A stretch of 45,985 bases of DNA, taken from Opitutia bacterium. GTDB lineage: Bacteria; Verrucomicrobiota; Verrucomicrobiae; Opitutales; Opitutaceae. The notes under the pieces were generated by a model. That model had not been told where the DNA came from and ran no database searches. It saw nothing but the letters and a program-made list of their open reading frames with translations. Made by a program: the position numbers and the translations under genes. Location: positions 1 to 45,985 of the forward strand of contig CANEVO010000016.1 in the NCBI GenBank assembly GCA_947442255.1. Direction: 5' to 3'. This document shows positions 26,142 to 35,196 of the stretch, one piece after another. The first letter of the stretch is position 1. Each line of letters begins with the position of its first letter.

Positions 26142-27503
26142 TTACCGCAGGTCAGGTCCCTGCCACGGCGTCGCGCCGCCGCGCTGGATATGGACGCTCA
26201 GCGACGCCTGCATTTCGCGCGCGATTTCCTGATGTTGGGCAATGACGTCGGTCTGCTCCTTGGGATCGTCTTTCAGATTGTAGAGCTCGAGCGGCGAATA
26301 AGGATCGTTTTGCAACAGTTTCCAGTCGCCGCGAATCAGGGCGTGATAGGCCTTGCCGCCGTACGCCGGGCCGCCCTCGCGGCGAACGAAATAGAGGTCG
26401 CGCGGCCCGGCCGGGGCGGGGTGTCCGCGTAGAATGGGCAGCAGGCTGACAGCGTCCAGGCCGGCCGGCCGGACCACTCCGGCGGCTTCGAGGCAGGTGG
26501 CAAAGATGTCGAACGTCAGACCGGCGTAGTTCGACCGAGAGCCGGCGGCGATCGTGCCGGGCCAGCGGGCGATGAAGGGCACCCGCAGACCGCCCTCGTA
26601 GTGGCTTTGCTTACCGTCACGCCAGGGGTCGTTGTTTTGCGCGTGGGGCAGTGAACCGCCGTTGTCGGAGCAAAACACCACGAGGGTCGTGCGATCGAGG
26701 CCGGTTTCGCGCAGCGCCGCCAGCACGCGGCCGATGCCGTCATCGAAATGCTCGACGAGTGCCACGTTGGCGGCGCGCGCCGGTTCCATGCCCGGGGCGC
26801 GCTGGCGCACCCGTTCCAGCCAGGCGGCGGGCGGCTCGATCGGGAAATGCGGGGCGTTGTAGGCGAGATAGAGGAAAAACGGTTCCGGCGCCGCGGCCCG
26901 TTCGCGCAGGTAGTCGCAGGCCCAACCGGTAAAGAGGTCCGTGGCGTGTCCCGGCGCCGTGATGACCTCCTGGTTGCGCCGGAGGTAATTATTCCCGTGG
27001 CGGAGATGCGTCGTGTAGCTGTCCATCATGTCGCCGAGAAAGCCGTGGAAAAAATTGAAACCGCGCTCGTTGGGCGTGTTCGGGGTGGTGAGGCCGAGGT
27101 GCCATTTTCCCACGAGGGCAGTGTGGTAGCCGGCCGTGCGCAGCTGGTTCGCGAGCGTGGGGAGGTCGGGTGCGAGGTGGCCGAAGGAGTTGGCGGCCTG
27201 GGTGCGAATCACCCCGGGAACACCCGCGCGGTCGGCGTAACGGCCGGTCAGAAGGGCGGCGCGCGTCGGCGAGCAGACGGTGCCATTGGCGCGCATCGTG
27301 GTGAAGAGCATGCCGTCGGCCGCCAGGCGATCGAGGTGCGGGGTGCGAACGTCGCCTTGAGGACGGAAGGCGGAGACATCGCCGTAACCGTGATCGTCGG
27401 CGAGAATCACGAGGAGATTCGGCCGGACCGTCGCGGCGGCCGCGGCGGCGATTGAAACCGCGACGAGGGAGACCAGCAGGAGCAGCGAAGAAAACAGTCT
27501 CAT
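26142..27503 (-). CDS. Exported sulfatase (arylsulfatase family)
   Basis: The start at 27503 gives 453 aa with a signal peptide (LFSSLLLLVSLVAVSIAAAAAA). The metal-binding opening NLLVILADDHGYGD is followed by the formylglycine signature CSPTRAALLTGRY with Cys77, the residue converted to the catalytic formylglycine. Further motifs are GKWHLG, a second metal site FCSDNGG and the C-terminal YNLKDDPKEQTDVI. It should remove sulfate esters from polysaccharides or other substrates outside the cytoplasm and needs a formylglycine-generating enzyme or anaerobic maturase, not seen in this window. It is divergent from the toroid-like protein at 27793, possibly a shared polysaccharide locus. Confidence 0.93.
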   Translation of the reverse strand: MRLFSSLLLLVSLVAVSIAAAAAATVRPNLLVILADDHGYGDVSAFRPQGDVRTPHLDRLAADGMLFTTMRANGTVCSPTRAALLTGRYADRAGVPGVIRTQAANSFGHLAPDLPTLANQLRTAGYHTALVGKWHLGLTTPNTPNERGFNFFHGFLGDMMDSYTTHLRHGNNYLRRNQEVITAPGHATDLFTGWACDYLRERAAAPEPFFLYLAYNAPHFPIEPPAAWLERVRQRAPGMEPARAANVALVEHFDDGIGRVLAALRETGLDRTTLVVFCSDNGGSLPHAQNNDPWRDGKQSHYEGGLRVPFIARWPGTIAAGSRSNYAGLTFDIFATCLEAAGVVRPAGLDAVSLLPILRGHPAPAGPRDLYFVRREGGPAYGGKAYHALIRGDWKLLQNDPYSPLELYNLKDDPKEQTDVIAQHQEIAREMQASLSVHIQRGGATPWQGPDLR

Positions 27504-27792
27504 GCCTGCAAAACGGCACGTGCCGGACCGGCGAGGCAAGGGTCAAAAAGAGGGCGATCGAAACGGATCCAGATCGATCGTCGAGAACCGCTGCGCTCCT
27601 CGCGCCGTCCCAGCACTCGATTTTGTCATCTGATAGATGACAAGTAGGGCTGCTGCGAACCGAAGAATTTTGCTGCGCTCCCGTTGAGCCGGCCGTCGTT
27701 GCGGGCTGGGGTTGCGATCTCCGCGCGCTCCGATCAAGCCAAGGCGTATCCTCAGCCCGGTTCCGGCCAGCAAGACCCTACCCCTATCAGCG

Positions 27793-29115
27793 ATGCACCT
27801 CCGCCCCAAGCCCCTGAGCGCGTTCCTTCTTCTCGCGGCCGCTGGCTTCGCCCAAGTGTCCCCTTCGCCGCGGCAAATCCCGGTTCCTGTCAGTGCCGCG
27901 GAGGCCAACATGGAGAATGCGCACCGGGAAATCTGGCGGCGGTTTGTCGATGAACACGGCATCCTGATTGATTTTGCGGATACGAACGGCGCGTTTGCCC
28001 GGCCCACGGCGGAAGAGTTTCGGCAGAATAAACCCAATGCGCTGGGTTGGTGGACGCCCACCGAAAATGGGTCCATGTTCAACGGCCTTTATCTGGATGG
28101 AATCTGCCAGCGCTGGCTGCATCGCCGGGAGGAAGCCGACCGCGTCAAAGCCAGAAAACTGGTGCAGGGACTGCTGCTCCTGGCCTCCGTTGGCGACACG
28201 CCTGGCTTCATCGGGCGCGGCCTGGCGACGGATGGCAAAACGCCGCCGTCGATGGGCTCGAACGACCAGACTTCACCCTGGTTCTATGGACTCTGGCGTT
28301 ATCTGGACTCCGGCATGGCGGCACCGGACGAGCGGCAAAAAATCGTCGCCAAGATGGTGGAGGTTGCCGACGCCCTGCTCTCGACGGAATGGCGCCTTCC
28401 CACCACCTCCTATGCTCCGGCCCGTTACCGTAATTCGTTTGGGATCTTCACCTGGGAAGGCGCGCCGCGCCTGCTGTTCATCCTGAAAGCCATGCATCAG
28501 GTGACCCGCGATGCGAAGTGGGACAGGCTTTATCAGGACGCCGCTCGCGAGGTCGGTGGTGAACCCCGGCGAAGCCGTCTCCAGATCAGTGCCGACGGAA
28601 TGCGCTTCGACAAGCCGAAGCAGTATCGCTGGACCGGAGTGACGAGCACGGTCGATGTACGAGCCTTGTGGGAGATGGAAACCGATCCGGCCATGCGGGC
28701 CGCCTATGAGCAGGGATTAATCGCCAGCGCGCGGAGTGCGGCGGCCGACATCTCCCGCTGGCACCAGTTGGACCACCAGGACCTGAAACCCTTTTTGCAC
28801 GATTGGCGGAGCCTGAACCAACTGTGGAAACCGCAGCACACCGAGCAGGACGCGCTGGATGTTTCGCAGACGCAGCTGAATGAATTGGTCAGGCTGTCTC
28901 CGCGGCGCGATCAGGAACTGGGCTTGGTGCGGGAGCCGCTGTGGATGGCCTGGATTGTGACGCTGGCTCCCGATGCGGCTTTGGTGGACCGGCATCGGAC
29001 TGAAATCCTGGGCGCCCTTGGCCACTATCAGTACGACCGGCTTCACTATTCCCAGTTTTTCCCCGCCGAGACAGTCTGGTTTCGACTGCAGAAGCCGACG
29101 AGCCGTTCACGCTGA
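27793..29115 (+). CDS. Exported protein of unknown function, probable alpha/alpha-toroid fold
   Basis: The 440-aa product has a signal peptide (LSAFLLLAAAGFAQ). The mature part is rich in amphipathic helices with aromatic and acidic turn motifs (GWWTPTENGSMFNGLYLDG, GFIGRGLATDGK, SNDQTSPWFYGLWRYLDSG, NSFGIFTWEGAPRLLFILKA, DVRALWEMETDPAMRAAYEQ). That pattern fits the six-hairpin (alpha/alpha)6 glycosidase or polysaccharide-lyase fold, but no catalytic signature could be placed, so no activity is claimed. The divergent sulfatase neighbour supports a role in polysaccharide use. The ATG at 27793 is chosen because it begins the signal peptide. Confidence 0.75.
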   Translation: MHLRPKPLSAFLLLAAAGFAQVSPSPRQIPVPVSAAEANMENAHREIWRRFVDEHGILIDFADTNGAFARPTAEEFRQNKPNALGWWTPTENGSMFNGLYLDGICQRWLHRREEADRVKARKLVQGLLLLASVGDTPGFIGRGLATDGKTPPSMGSNDQTSPWFYGLWRYLDSGMAAPDERQKIVAKMVEVADALLSTEWRLPTTSYAPARYRNSFGIFTWEGAPRLLFILKAMHQVTRDAKWDRLYQDAAREVGGEPRRSRLQISADGMRFDKPKQYRWTGVTSTVDVRALWEMETDPAMRAAYEQGLIASARSAAADISRWHQLDHQDLKPFLHDWRSLNQLWKPQHTEQDALDVSQTQLNELVRLSPRRDQELGLVREPLWMAWIVTLAPDAALVDRHRTEILGALGHYQYDRLHYSQFFPAETVWFRLQKPTSRSR

Positions 29116-29150
29116 CCCGCCTCCGATCCAGGAATCCAGTTTCCTCTCGC

Positions 29151-29888
29151 TCACGGGACTGGCCGACGCCCCGCGACGAACACCGAACTGCCGGCGCCCG
29201 ACGCCAGCCCGGCGCGCTGCCAGGCGAATTCCACCGCCGCCAACCCGGCAAACCCGGCCTCGATCAGCGCCGGATAGAGCTGCACATCGCTGGTGGGGCT
29301 CGCCGGCCGGAAAAGTTTCCGCCGGGCCGCGATCAGCGGGAGGGGCAGCAGGTTCGCATAGCTCGCAAATTCCACCGTGAGACCGGCCGCCCGAAAGTGC
29401 CCGGCCAGCTCCGGCCGCGTGTAGCGGTGCTTCGTCTCACAGGTGTCGTCGTGATAGGACCACAGCCAGGCGTAGGCCGGCACGTTCACCAGCACGATGC
29501 CTCCGGGCCGCACCACGCGGGCGAACTCCCGCAGGGCCCGCGCGCCATCCTCCACCTGACAGACCACGTCGGCCGAAACGACCGCGGCGAAGCTGCCGTC
29601 GGCGAACGGCAGTTCCGTGATCGAACCCTGCACGATCTCCGCCCCCGTGCGTTCGCGCGCCAGCGCGCAGGCCAGCGGCATGAAATCGAGGCCGGTGGCG
29701 CGCCAGTCCGGGTTGGCCGCGTGCAGCGCCTTGATCAACCCGCCCGTACCACAGCCGGCGTCGAGCAGCCGGGCCGGCCCCGGCGGCAGCAGCCGTGCCA
29801 GCCAGTGGACGTGCCGGCGGTTAAGGGCGTGAAAATACCACATCCGCTCCTCGACCTCGCTGAGCTTGCGGTATTCGTCCAACTGCAT
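29151..29888 (-). CDS. Class I SAM-dependent methyltransferase
   Basis: The 245-aa product has SAM motif I LLDAGCGTGGLI at about 41-52, an acidic end of strand 2 (ATGLDFMPLACALA), and VSADVVCQVEDGARALREFA and RVVRPGGIVLVNVPAY for motifs post-II and III. It is the Methyltransf_11 kind. Residues MWYFHALNRRHVHWLARLLP before motif I recall the ubiquinone/lipid methyltransferase-like group found beside membrane glycolipid genes. The chosen start (MQLDEYRKL) leaves 81 bp to the divergent membrane protein; a start 24 codons upstream would leave nine bases. Substrate unknown. Confidence 0.88.
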   Translation of the reverse strand: MQLDEYRKLSEVEERMWYFHALNRRHVHWLARLLPPGPARLLDAGCGTGGLIKALHAANPDWRATGLDFMPLACALARERTGAEIVQGSITELPFADGSFAAVVSADVVCQVEDGARALREFARVVRPGGIVLVNVPAYAWLWSYHDDTCETKHRYTRPELAGHFRAAGLTVEFASYANLLPLPLIAARRKLFRPASPTSDVQLYPALIEAGFAGLAAVEFAWQRAGLASGAGSSVFVAGRRPVP

Positions 29889-29969
29889 TCGGCCAGACCA
29901 GTTTTCCACCGGGCTGGCGGCTGGCGACGCAAAATTTGCCACCCGCGGTGGCACTGACATCAAGGCGGC

Positions 29970-30953
29970 GTGCGCCTCCTTGCGTTCCTGCAGACCCCCG
30001 CCGGCACCGTGCTGCGCTATGCCTTGTCGCTGGCCCTGCTCGGCTGGCTGTCTGGCCAGGTGGAGTGGGCGCGTCTGGGCGGCCTGCGCGGCCTCGACTG
30101 GTCCCTCGCGCTGCCGGCCCTCCTGCTGGCCGGAGCCGCCTACCCGCTGCAGGCCTGGCGCTGGCAAATCCTGTTGCACGCCCAAGGACTCTTCCTCTCC
30201 GCCGGCTGGGTTCATCGGGTCTTCTGGATCGGCCAGTTCTACAATTCCTTCCTGCCCGGCGGCGTCGCCGGCGACGCCGTGCGCTTCGGCCATCTGTGGC
30301 GGGTCCATCCCGACCGCAAAGCCGCCGCCGCCGCGAGCCTGGTGGCCGACCGTCTGCTCGGCCTCGGCGCGCTGCTCGCCCTCGCGGCTCTGGCGCTCGG
30401 TCTGCACCTCGCCCTCGCTCCCGGCGGCGCCGAACTGCAGATGCTGCTCGCCGCCAGTCTCGCCGCCTTCGGCCTGCTCCTCGCCGCCGGCTGGAGCGCA
30501 ACCCGCACGCGCTGGTGGGAACCGCTCTCGGCCCGGCTGCTCGGCGCGCCACGCGCCGCGAGCCTGCATGACGCCGCCGTCGCCCTCGGGGCCCGCCGCG
30601 CGGCGCTCACCGCAGCCACCGTGATCAGCGTCGGAGTGTGGCTGGTGGACTGCGTTTCCCTGTGGCTGCTCGCGCGCAGCGTCGGACTTGAGATCGGCCT
30701 GCTCGGCATGACGGTCGCGGCGGCCGGAGCCTATGTGGCCGCGGCCCTGCCCATCAGCATCGGCGGCCATGGCGTGCGCGAGGGCACTCTGGTCGCCATG
30801 CTGGCCACGCTCGGTCTCGCGACCGCGGCCGATGGGCGCGTCGCGACGCTCGCGCTGGCTTTCTGGGCCGTCTCGGTCGGCTGGGGCCTGGTCGGCGGAT
30901 TGGTCTGGCTGGTAGCGGGTGGGACCGGCACCCCCGCGGTCAGCGAAAAATAA
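29970..30953 (+). CDS. LPG-synthase-type transmembrane protein (UPF0104 / flippase-like)
   Basis: The 327-aa product (GTG start) has about eight membrane helices and the hallmark block of the lysylphosphatidylglycerol synthase transmembrane family: YPLQAWRWQILLHAQG, IGQFYNSFLPGGVAGDAVRF, SLVADRLLGLGALLAL and ALPISIGGHGVREGTLVAML. Family members move or help move lipids across the membrane, or regulate glycolipid synthesis. There is no C-terminal tRNA-dependent transferase domain, so it is not a full MprF. Divergent from the methyltransferase, it may belong with it in lipid or glycan modification. Confidence 0.9.
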   Translation: MRLLAFLQTPAGTVLRYALSLALLGWLSGQVEWARLGGLRGLDWSLALPALLLAGAAYPLQAWRWQILLHAQGLFLSAGWVHRVFWIGQFYNSFLPGGVAGDAVRFGHLWRVHPDRKAAAAASLVADRLLGLGALLALAALALGLHLALAPGGAELQMLLAASLAAFGLLLAAGWSATRTRWWEPLSARLLGAPRAASLHDAAVALGARRAALTAATVISVGVWLVDCVSLWLLARSVGLEIGLLGMTVAAAGAYVAAALPISIGGHGVREGTLVAMLATLGLATAADGRVATLALAFWAVSVGWGLVGGLVWLVAGGTGTPAVSEK

Positions 30954-30976
30954 TCCGCGACTGGCCTGCGGGCCGC

Positions 30977-31885
30977 TTGAGCAGCCTCTCGGTACAACCC
31001 GCCCTACCGGATGATCCGCGGACTTCCGTGTCGACCTCCACACCGCCACGCGGTTGGGTGGCCGGGTTGCAGCCGTCGCTTACACTTCTACCGATCGGTC
31101 ATCTTCGCACCCGGCAGCAGGTGAAGTTCCAGGCCGGGCACCAGCCGGCGGCCGCCTCGGAGGAATCCAACGAAGTCGAACTGCTCGCGGACTGCAGCTA
31201 TGAGCAGGCGCTCCAGGACCTCGCCGGATTCGAACGCATCTGGCTGCTGTCCTGGTTTCATCGCAACGACAACTGGCGACCGCTCGTGCTGCCGCCGCGG
31301 GGTCCGTCCCGTCGCCGCGGGGTCTTTGCCACGCGCTCGCCGCACCGGCCCAACCCCCTTGGCCTGACCTGCGTGAACCTCCTGGCCGTCACCGGCCGGC
31401 GGCTGCGGATCGGACCTTGTGACCTGATTGATGGCACGCCGATCTTCGACGTGAAGCCCTACGTCGCGACCTACGACGCGTTTCCCGCCGCCCGCGCCGG
31501 ATGGATCGACGCGATGGAAGCGGAGCTCCGCGAGCCCGCGCGCTTCACCGTGACGTTTGCGGCCGCCGCGCTGGCGCAGGGCCAGTGGTTGAGGGAAACC
31601 TGGCAAATCGATTTCACGCCGCGCCTGATCGAGTTGCTCGCGCGGGATCCCGCCCCGCATCGCACGCGACGCATCAAGCGGCGCAACGCGACCGAGTTTG
31701 AAATCGGGTGCGGCGCCTGGCGGGCCATGTTTGCCGTCACCGGAGTAACCGTCGAGGTGCTTTCGCTCGACGCGGCCTATCCGATGAAGTTCCTGATGCG
31801 CCCCGGCTACGATGAAGTGCCGGACCGCGACGCCCAACTGGCGTTTCGAGCCCGCTGGCCGGCGGACTCAGCGCCGGTCTCTTGA
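30977..31885 (+). CDS. trmO: tRNA (N6-threonylcarbamoyladenosine37-N6)-methyltransferase TrmO
   Basis: The 302-aa frame holds the TrmO/TsaA barrel: LTLLPIGHLRT, a central GFERIWLLSWFHRND, the SAM-binding signature GVFATRSPHRPNPLG at about 115-129, and DGTPIFDVKPYVATYDAF. The C-terminal domain of the bacterial enzyme follows to PMKFLMRPGYDEVPDR. TrmO adds a methyl group to t6A at position 37 of some threonine tRNAs. The TTG start at 30977 is uncertain; GTG at 31028 or 31058 would also precede the domain. It follows the LPG-type gene by 23 bp and may be co-transcribed. Confidence 0.9.
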   Translation: MSSLSVQPALPDDPRTSVSTSTPPRGWVAGLQPSLTLLPIGHLRTRQQVKFQAGHQPAAASEESNEVELLADCSYEQALQDLAGFERIWLLSWFHRNDNWRPLVLPPRGPSRRRGVFATRSPHRPNPLGLTCVNLLAVTGRRLRIGPCDLIDGTPIFDVKPYVATYDAFPAARAGWIDAMEAELREPARFTVTFAAAALAQGQWLRETWQIDFTPRLIELLARDPAPHRTRRIKRRNATEFEIGCGAWRAMFAVTGVTVEVLSLDAAYPMKFLMRPGYDEVPDRDAQLAFRARWPADSAPVS

Positions 31886-31976
31886 TTTCCACCCCAGTCG
31901 CCACTCGCTCACGCAGCTACGGTGGTCCGGACTTGGATCGCCCTTGGTTCGTCCTTCGCTGCCAACCTCCGGGACG

Positions 31977-32924
31977 TTACTTCCCGACCGCGAAGTACGC
32001 CTCCGCCGACTCCCGATCCCGCGCGATTTGCACGCGGAGTTCATCGACGCCGGCGAACTTCATCTCCGGTCGGAGAAAGTGCAGCCATTCCACGGTGACC
32101 GCGTCACCAGACGTGAAGGGACAGGCTCCGAGCACATGCACCTCGAGCCGAGGCTCGGTCGCCTGCTCCACCGTGGGCCGCAGCCCATAGTTGGCCACGG
32201 CGGGCAGCGGGCGCGGGTGGGCTTGGTTCCAAACGCGCACGGCATAGACGCCCAACCGGGGGCGAAGATCCGGCGCCCACGGGATATTCAAGGTCGGAAA
32301 ACCAAGCGTCCGCCCGAGCTGCTTGCCGGGAGCAATCACGCCCGCGGCGAAATACGAATAACCGAGCAGTGCATTCACCGTCTCGAGGTTGCCCGCCTCG
32401 AGTTGCGCGCGGACCCGCGTGCTGCTCACCGGCTCGCCGGCGAGCGTGACACGCGGGGCAGTGAACGCCTTCAACCCGTGCGCCGCCGCCGTCCGCGCCA
32501 GCAGCGCCACATCTCCGCGACGTCCCTGGCCGAAGCGAAAATTCTCACCGACGTGGATCGCGACGAGCGACGACAACCGGGCCTTGAGCCAGGGCACGAA
32601 AGCCTCCGCGTCGATTCCGGCAACCTCCGGGGTGAATGGTTGCGTGATCACCAAGTCGACGCCGAGGTCGAGCAGGACCCTGGTCTTCGTGGCCGGGTCG
32701 AACATGAGACGGGTCGGCGCCTGCGGCCGGAACAGCGCGCTCGGATGCGGCCAGAACGTCAGGACTCCGCTCAGTCCCTTGTCCTGTCGCGCGGCCTGGA
32801 CCGCAGGCACGATGACGGCGCGGTGGCCGAGGTGGACGCCGTCGAAAATCCCGATGGCGAGATGCAGCGGCCGGGCAGACAGCGCGACGTGATTGAGACC
32901 GTCGAAATGCATCGATGCCGCCAT
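31977..32924 (-). CDS. ribF: Bifunctional riboflavin kinase / FAD synthetase
   Basis: The 315-aa product has the FAD-synthetase nucleotidyltransferase half with AIGIFDGVHLGHRAVI (about 24-38) and IHVGENFRFGQGRRGD, and a linker ending PVSSTRVRAQLEAGN. The C-terminal riboflavin kinase half carries GKQLGRTLGFPTLNI and NYGLRPTV. Together they convert riboflavin to FMN and FAD in the cytoplasm. It is the last gene of the nusA operon, 58 bp after truB, a position common in bacteria. A second in-frame ATG lies at 32912. Confidence 0.95.
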   Translation of the reverse strand: MAASMHFDGLNHVALSARPLHLAIGIFDGVHLGHRAVIVPAVQAARQDKGLSGVLTFWPHPSALFRPQAPTRLMFDPATKTRVLLDLGVDLVITQPFTPEVAGIDAEAFVPWLKARLSSLVAIHVGENFRFGQGRRGDVALLARTAAAHGLKAFTAPRVTLAGEPVSSTRVRAQLEAGNLETVNALLGYSYFAAGVIAPGKQLGRTLGFPTLNIPWAPDLRPRLGVYAVRVWNQAHPRPLPAVANYGLRPTVEQATEPRLEVHVLGACPFTSGDAVTVEWLHFLRPEMKFAGVDELRVQIARDRESAEAYFAVGK

Positions 32925-32982
32925 CTCGCCTGCCCTCACCTGGCCCCGCGAGGGGCGATCCGATCGGTTTTGCGGCCTGCAC

Positions 32983-33708
32983 TCACAGCGCCAGCATCGG
33001 CACCGCATCGCGGGGCGCGATCAACTTTTGCTCAATTTCCGTCAGACTCATGGCCATGATCTGGTCGAGCGTCAGGGCCTGGGCCACGTTGAACTTGTCG
33101 GTCGCCGTGCGGCGCAACGCCGCCAGATGCGCGCCACAGCCAAGCTTCTGGCCGAGATCGTGGGCCAGCGTGCGCACGTACGTGCCCTTGGTGCAGCGCA
33201 GCCGAAAATCAAAACGCGGCAGCCCGAATTTCGTCACCTCCCAGTTCATCACGCGGATGAAGCGCGGCTCCCGCACGATGTCCTCGCCCTTCCGGGCGCT
33301 CTTGTAGAGCGGCACGCCGTTGATCTTGATCGCCGAATACATCGGCGGCATCTGGTACTGATCGCCGAGGAAGCCCTTGATCGCCTCCTTGAGTTCGTCC
33401 TCGGTCAGCGGAGGCACCGGACGCGTCTCCCTCATCTCGCCATCCGCGTCCTGGGTGTCGGTGACCTTTCCCAGCTCGACGGTCCCCTCGTACTCCTTGT
33501 CAAGGTTGGTGAGATACTGCGACACGCGGGTGGCCTTGCCGACGAGCATGATCAGCAGGCCAGTGGCCATTGGATCGAGCGTCCCGGCATGGCCGATGCG
33601 CTTCATCTTCAACTTACCCCGCAGCCGCGCGACCACGTCATGCGAAGTGTGGTCCCCGGGCTTGTCCACCAGCAGGATGCCATCGAGTTCTTTGGGCGGT
33701 CCAAGCAT
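32983..33708 (-). CDS. truB: tRNA pseudouridine(55) synthase TruB
   Basis: The 241-aa product starts [20 protein letters not shown] and carries the catalytic motif [14 protein letters not shown] with Asp45. [16 protein letters not shown] and [15 protein letters not shown] follow. It modifies U55 in the T-loop of tRNAs. It lacks the C-terminal PUA extension of the E. coli form, as many short TruBs do. Only two bases separate it from nrnA upstream. Confidence 0.96.
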   Translation of the reverse strand: MLGPPKELDGILLVDKPGDHTSHDVVARLRGKLKMKRIGHAGTLDPMATGLLIMLVGKATRVSQYLTNLDKEYEGTVELGKVTDTQDADGEMRETRPVPPLTEDELKEAIKGFLGDQYQMPPMYSAIKINGVPLYKSARKGEDIVREPRFIRVMNWEVTKFGLPRFDFRLRCTKGTYVRTLAHDLGQKLGCGAHLAALRRTATDKFNVAQALTLDQIMAMSLTEIEQKLIAPRDAVPMLAL

Positions 33709-33710
33709 GC

Positions 33711-34724
33711 TCAGGTCTTCCGTGCTGCATCCACGATGCGCAGCCGCTCCGTCATCGCCGCGAGCAGCCGGGCATAAAAATTCTCCGTGCCGGTCTTCAA
33801 ATTCAAGCCCGCCGCGCAGGCGTGACCGCCGCCATTGAACTGGGCGGCGACGAGATCCACGCGCAACGCCGGTTCCTTCGCCCGCAGGCTCGCCTTCACG
33901 GTGCCGTCGGTGCGTTCCTCGATCAGGGCGCCAATCTCCACGCCGTCGATGCTCCGCGCGTAATCCACCAGGCCCTCGGTGTCCTCGATGCTGGAGCCGG
34001 TGGCGTCGAAGACTCCCGGCGCCAGCGAGCCGATGCAAATCCGGCCGCCTTGCTCGAGCCGGAGCGAAGCGAGGTAGTGCTGGAGCAGCCGCAGCTTGCC
34101 CTCCGACTCGCGCTCATAGAGCTCGTAGCCGACTTCCGCCGGCCGGGCACCGCGCGCCACCAGTTCGCCCGCGAGCACGAAGCAGCGCCGGGAGGTCGAG
34201 CTGAAACGGAACTGGCCGGTGTCCGTGAGAATGCCGGCAAACAACGCCTGCGCGGCCACCGCATCCACGACCAGATCGTTGTCGAAGAAAATGCCGGCGA
34301 GAATTTCGCAGGTCGCGGCCGACGCGCTGTCGATCAGGTTGTACGCCGCGTAGCCGACATTCGAGAGATGGTGATCGATCATGGCCACCGGCTCGGGATA
34401 ACACGCCTTCAGCCGTTCGCCGCCGCGCGCATGATCCGCGCAGTCGACGAAGATGGCGGCGCGATCCTCCGTGTTCCGCAGGACCTCGTCCGGGCGCAGA
34501 AAGGTCATGCCGGGAATCAGAAACTGGAGCCGGCGCGGCACGACATCGGCGTTGACGCAGATGACGTCGCAGCCCCGGGCCTGGAGCACGCGGGCGAGCG
34601 CCACCTGGGAACCGATGCAATCGCCGTCGGGACGCGCATGGCCGATGACGGCGATCTTTCGTCCGGCCAGCGAAGCGAGCAGCCGGGCGAACTGCTCCGA
34701 GAGTTCGGGATAAAATTTATCCAT
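33711..34724 (-). CDS. nrnA: DHH-family phosphoesterase (NrnA-like oligoribonuclease / pAp phosphatase)
   Basis: The 337-aa product has the DHH domain motifs [13 protein letters not shown] (motif I), VDCADHA (motif II), MIDHH at 115-119 (motif III) and [20 protein letters not shown]1 domain follows, with the substrate-binding GGGHACAAG near residue 305. NrnA enzymes degrade 2-5-nt RNAs and pAp. The position between rbfA and truB is the conserved one in Firmicutes and many other phyla. It is separated by two bases from rbfA. Confidence 0.93.
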   Translation of the reverse strand: MDKFYPELSEQFARLLASLAGRKIAVIGHARPDGDCIGSQVALARVLQARGCDVICVNADVVPRRLQFLIPGMTFLRPDEVLRNTEDRAAIFVDCADHARGGERLKACYPEPVAMIDHHLSNVGYAAYNLIDSASAATCEILAGIFFDNDLVVDAVAAQALFAGILTDTGQFRFSSTSRRCFVLAGELVARGARPAEVGYELYERESEGKLRLLQHYLASLRLEQGGRICIGSLAPGVFDATGSSIEDTEGLVDYARSIDGVEIGALIEERTDGTVKASLRAKEPALRVDLVAAQFNGGGHACAAGLNLKTGTENFYARLLAAMTERLRIVDAARKT

Positions 34725-34726
34725 GG

Positions 34727-35113
34727 TCAGGGCGCCGGCTCGTCGGGCTTGGGCTCCTCCGGCTTCGACTCCTCCGCCGGCGGGGCCATCTCGTCGATCA
34801 TCTGGAGGATCCGCGCGCCGCGAATCGCAGTATGATCGAGGAGGTACGCGAACTTCGGCAGGTACTTCAGCACGATCCGCCGGCTGACTTCGGTGCGGAT
34901 GTCATTCGCCTGCGAACGCAGCCAGCGCAGTTTCTCCTCGGCAAATTCCTCGCTCCCGACGACGGCCACGAACACCCGGCCATCCCGCAGGTCGGGCGAA
35001 ACCCGGACTTCGGAAATGGTGATCGCCACCGACTCGCTTTGGTACCGCTGGCGCAGGATGGCGCTGATCTCGCGCTGGATGAGCTCGTTGACGCGGACAA
35101 TGCGGTTGGACAT
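34727..35113 (-). CDS. rbfA: Ribosome-binding factor A
   Basis: The 128-aa product has the single KH-like RbfA fold: RVNELIQREISAILRQ, ITISEVRVSPDLRDGRVFV, the LRSQANDIRTEVSRRIVLKYLPKF helix and the DHTAIRGARILQMID end. An acidic proline-rich tail (about residues 112-128) extends beyond the usual domain. RbfA helps finish the 30S subunit at the 16S 5' end. An 83-bp gap to infB contains an AT-rich interspersed repeat. Confidence 0.95.
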   Translation of the reverse strand: MSNRIVRVNELIQREISAILRQRYQSESVAITISEVRVSPDLRDGRVFVAVVGSEEFAEEKLRWLRSQANDIRTEVSRRIVLKYLPKFAYLLDHTAIRGARILQMIDEMAPPAEESKPEEPKPDEPAP

Positions 35114-35116
35114 CGG

Positions 35117-35149
35117 GATTTTCGTTTTTCGATTCGCGACTTTCGATCC
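35117..35149. repeat. AATCGAAAATC-type repeat inside the infB-rbfA gap
   Basis: The AT-rich word GATTTTCGTTTTTCGATTCG continuing to CGACTTTCGATC lies four bases before the rbfA ATG. It matches the family seen around the second DUF4412 gene. It interrupts an otherwise tight operon of essential genes. Confidence 0.65.
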
Positions 35150-35196
35150 GGCAGCGCGCCAGAGCCGGCGCGGCACCTTGAACCGAAGATCGGGAA

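Noticed and set aside
29889..31049. Methyltransferase frame extended upstream to 31049
   Set aside because: The upstream part is antisense to the LPG-type membrane protein and TrmO; homology starts only around 29888.
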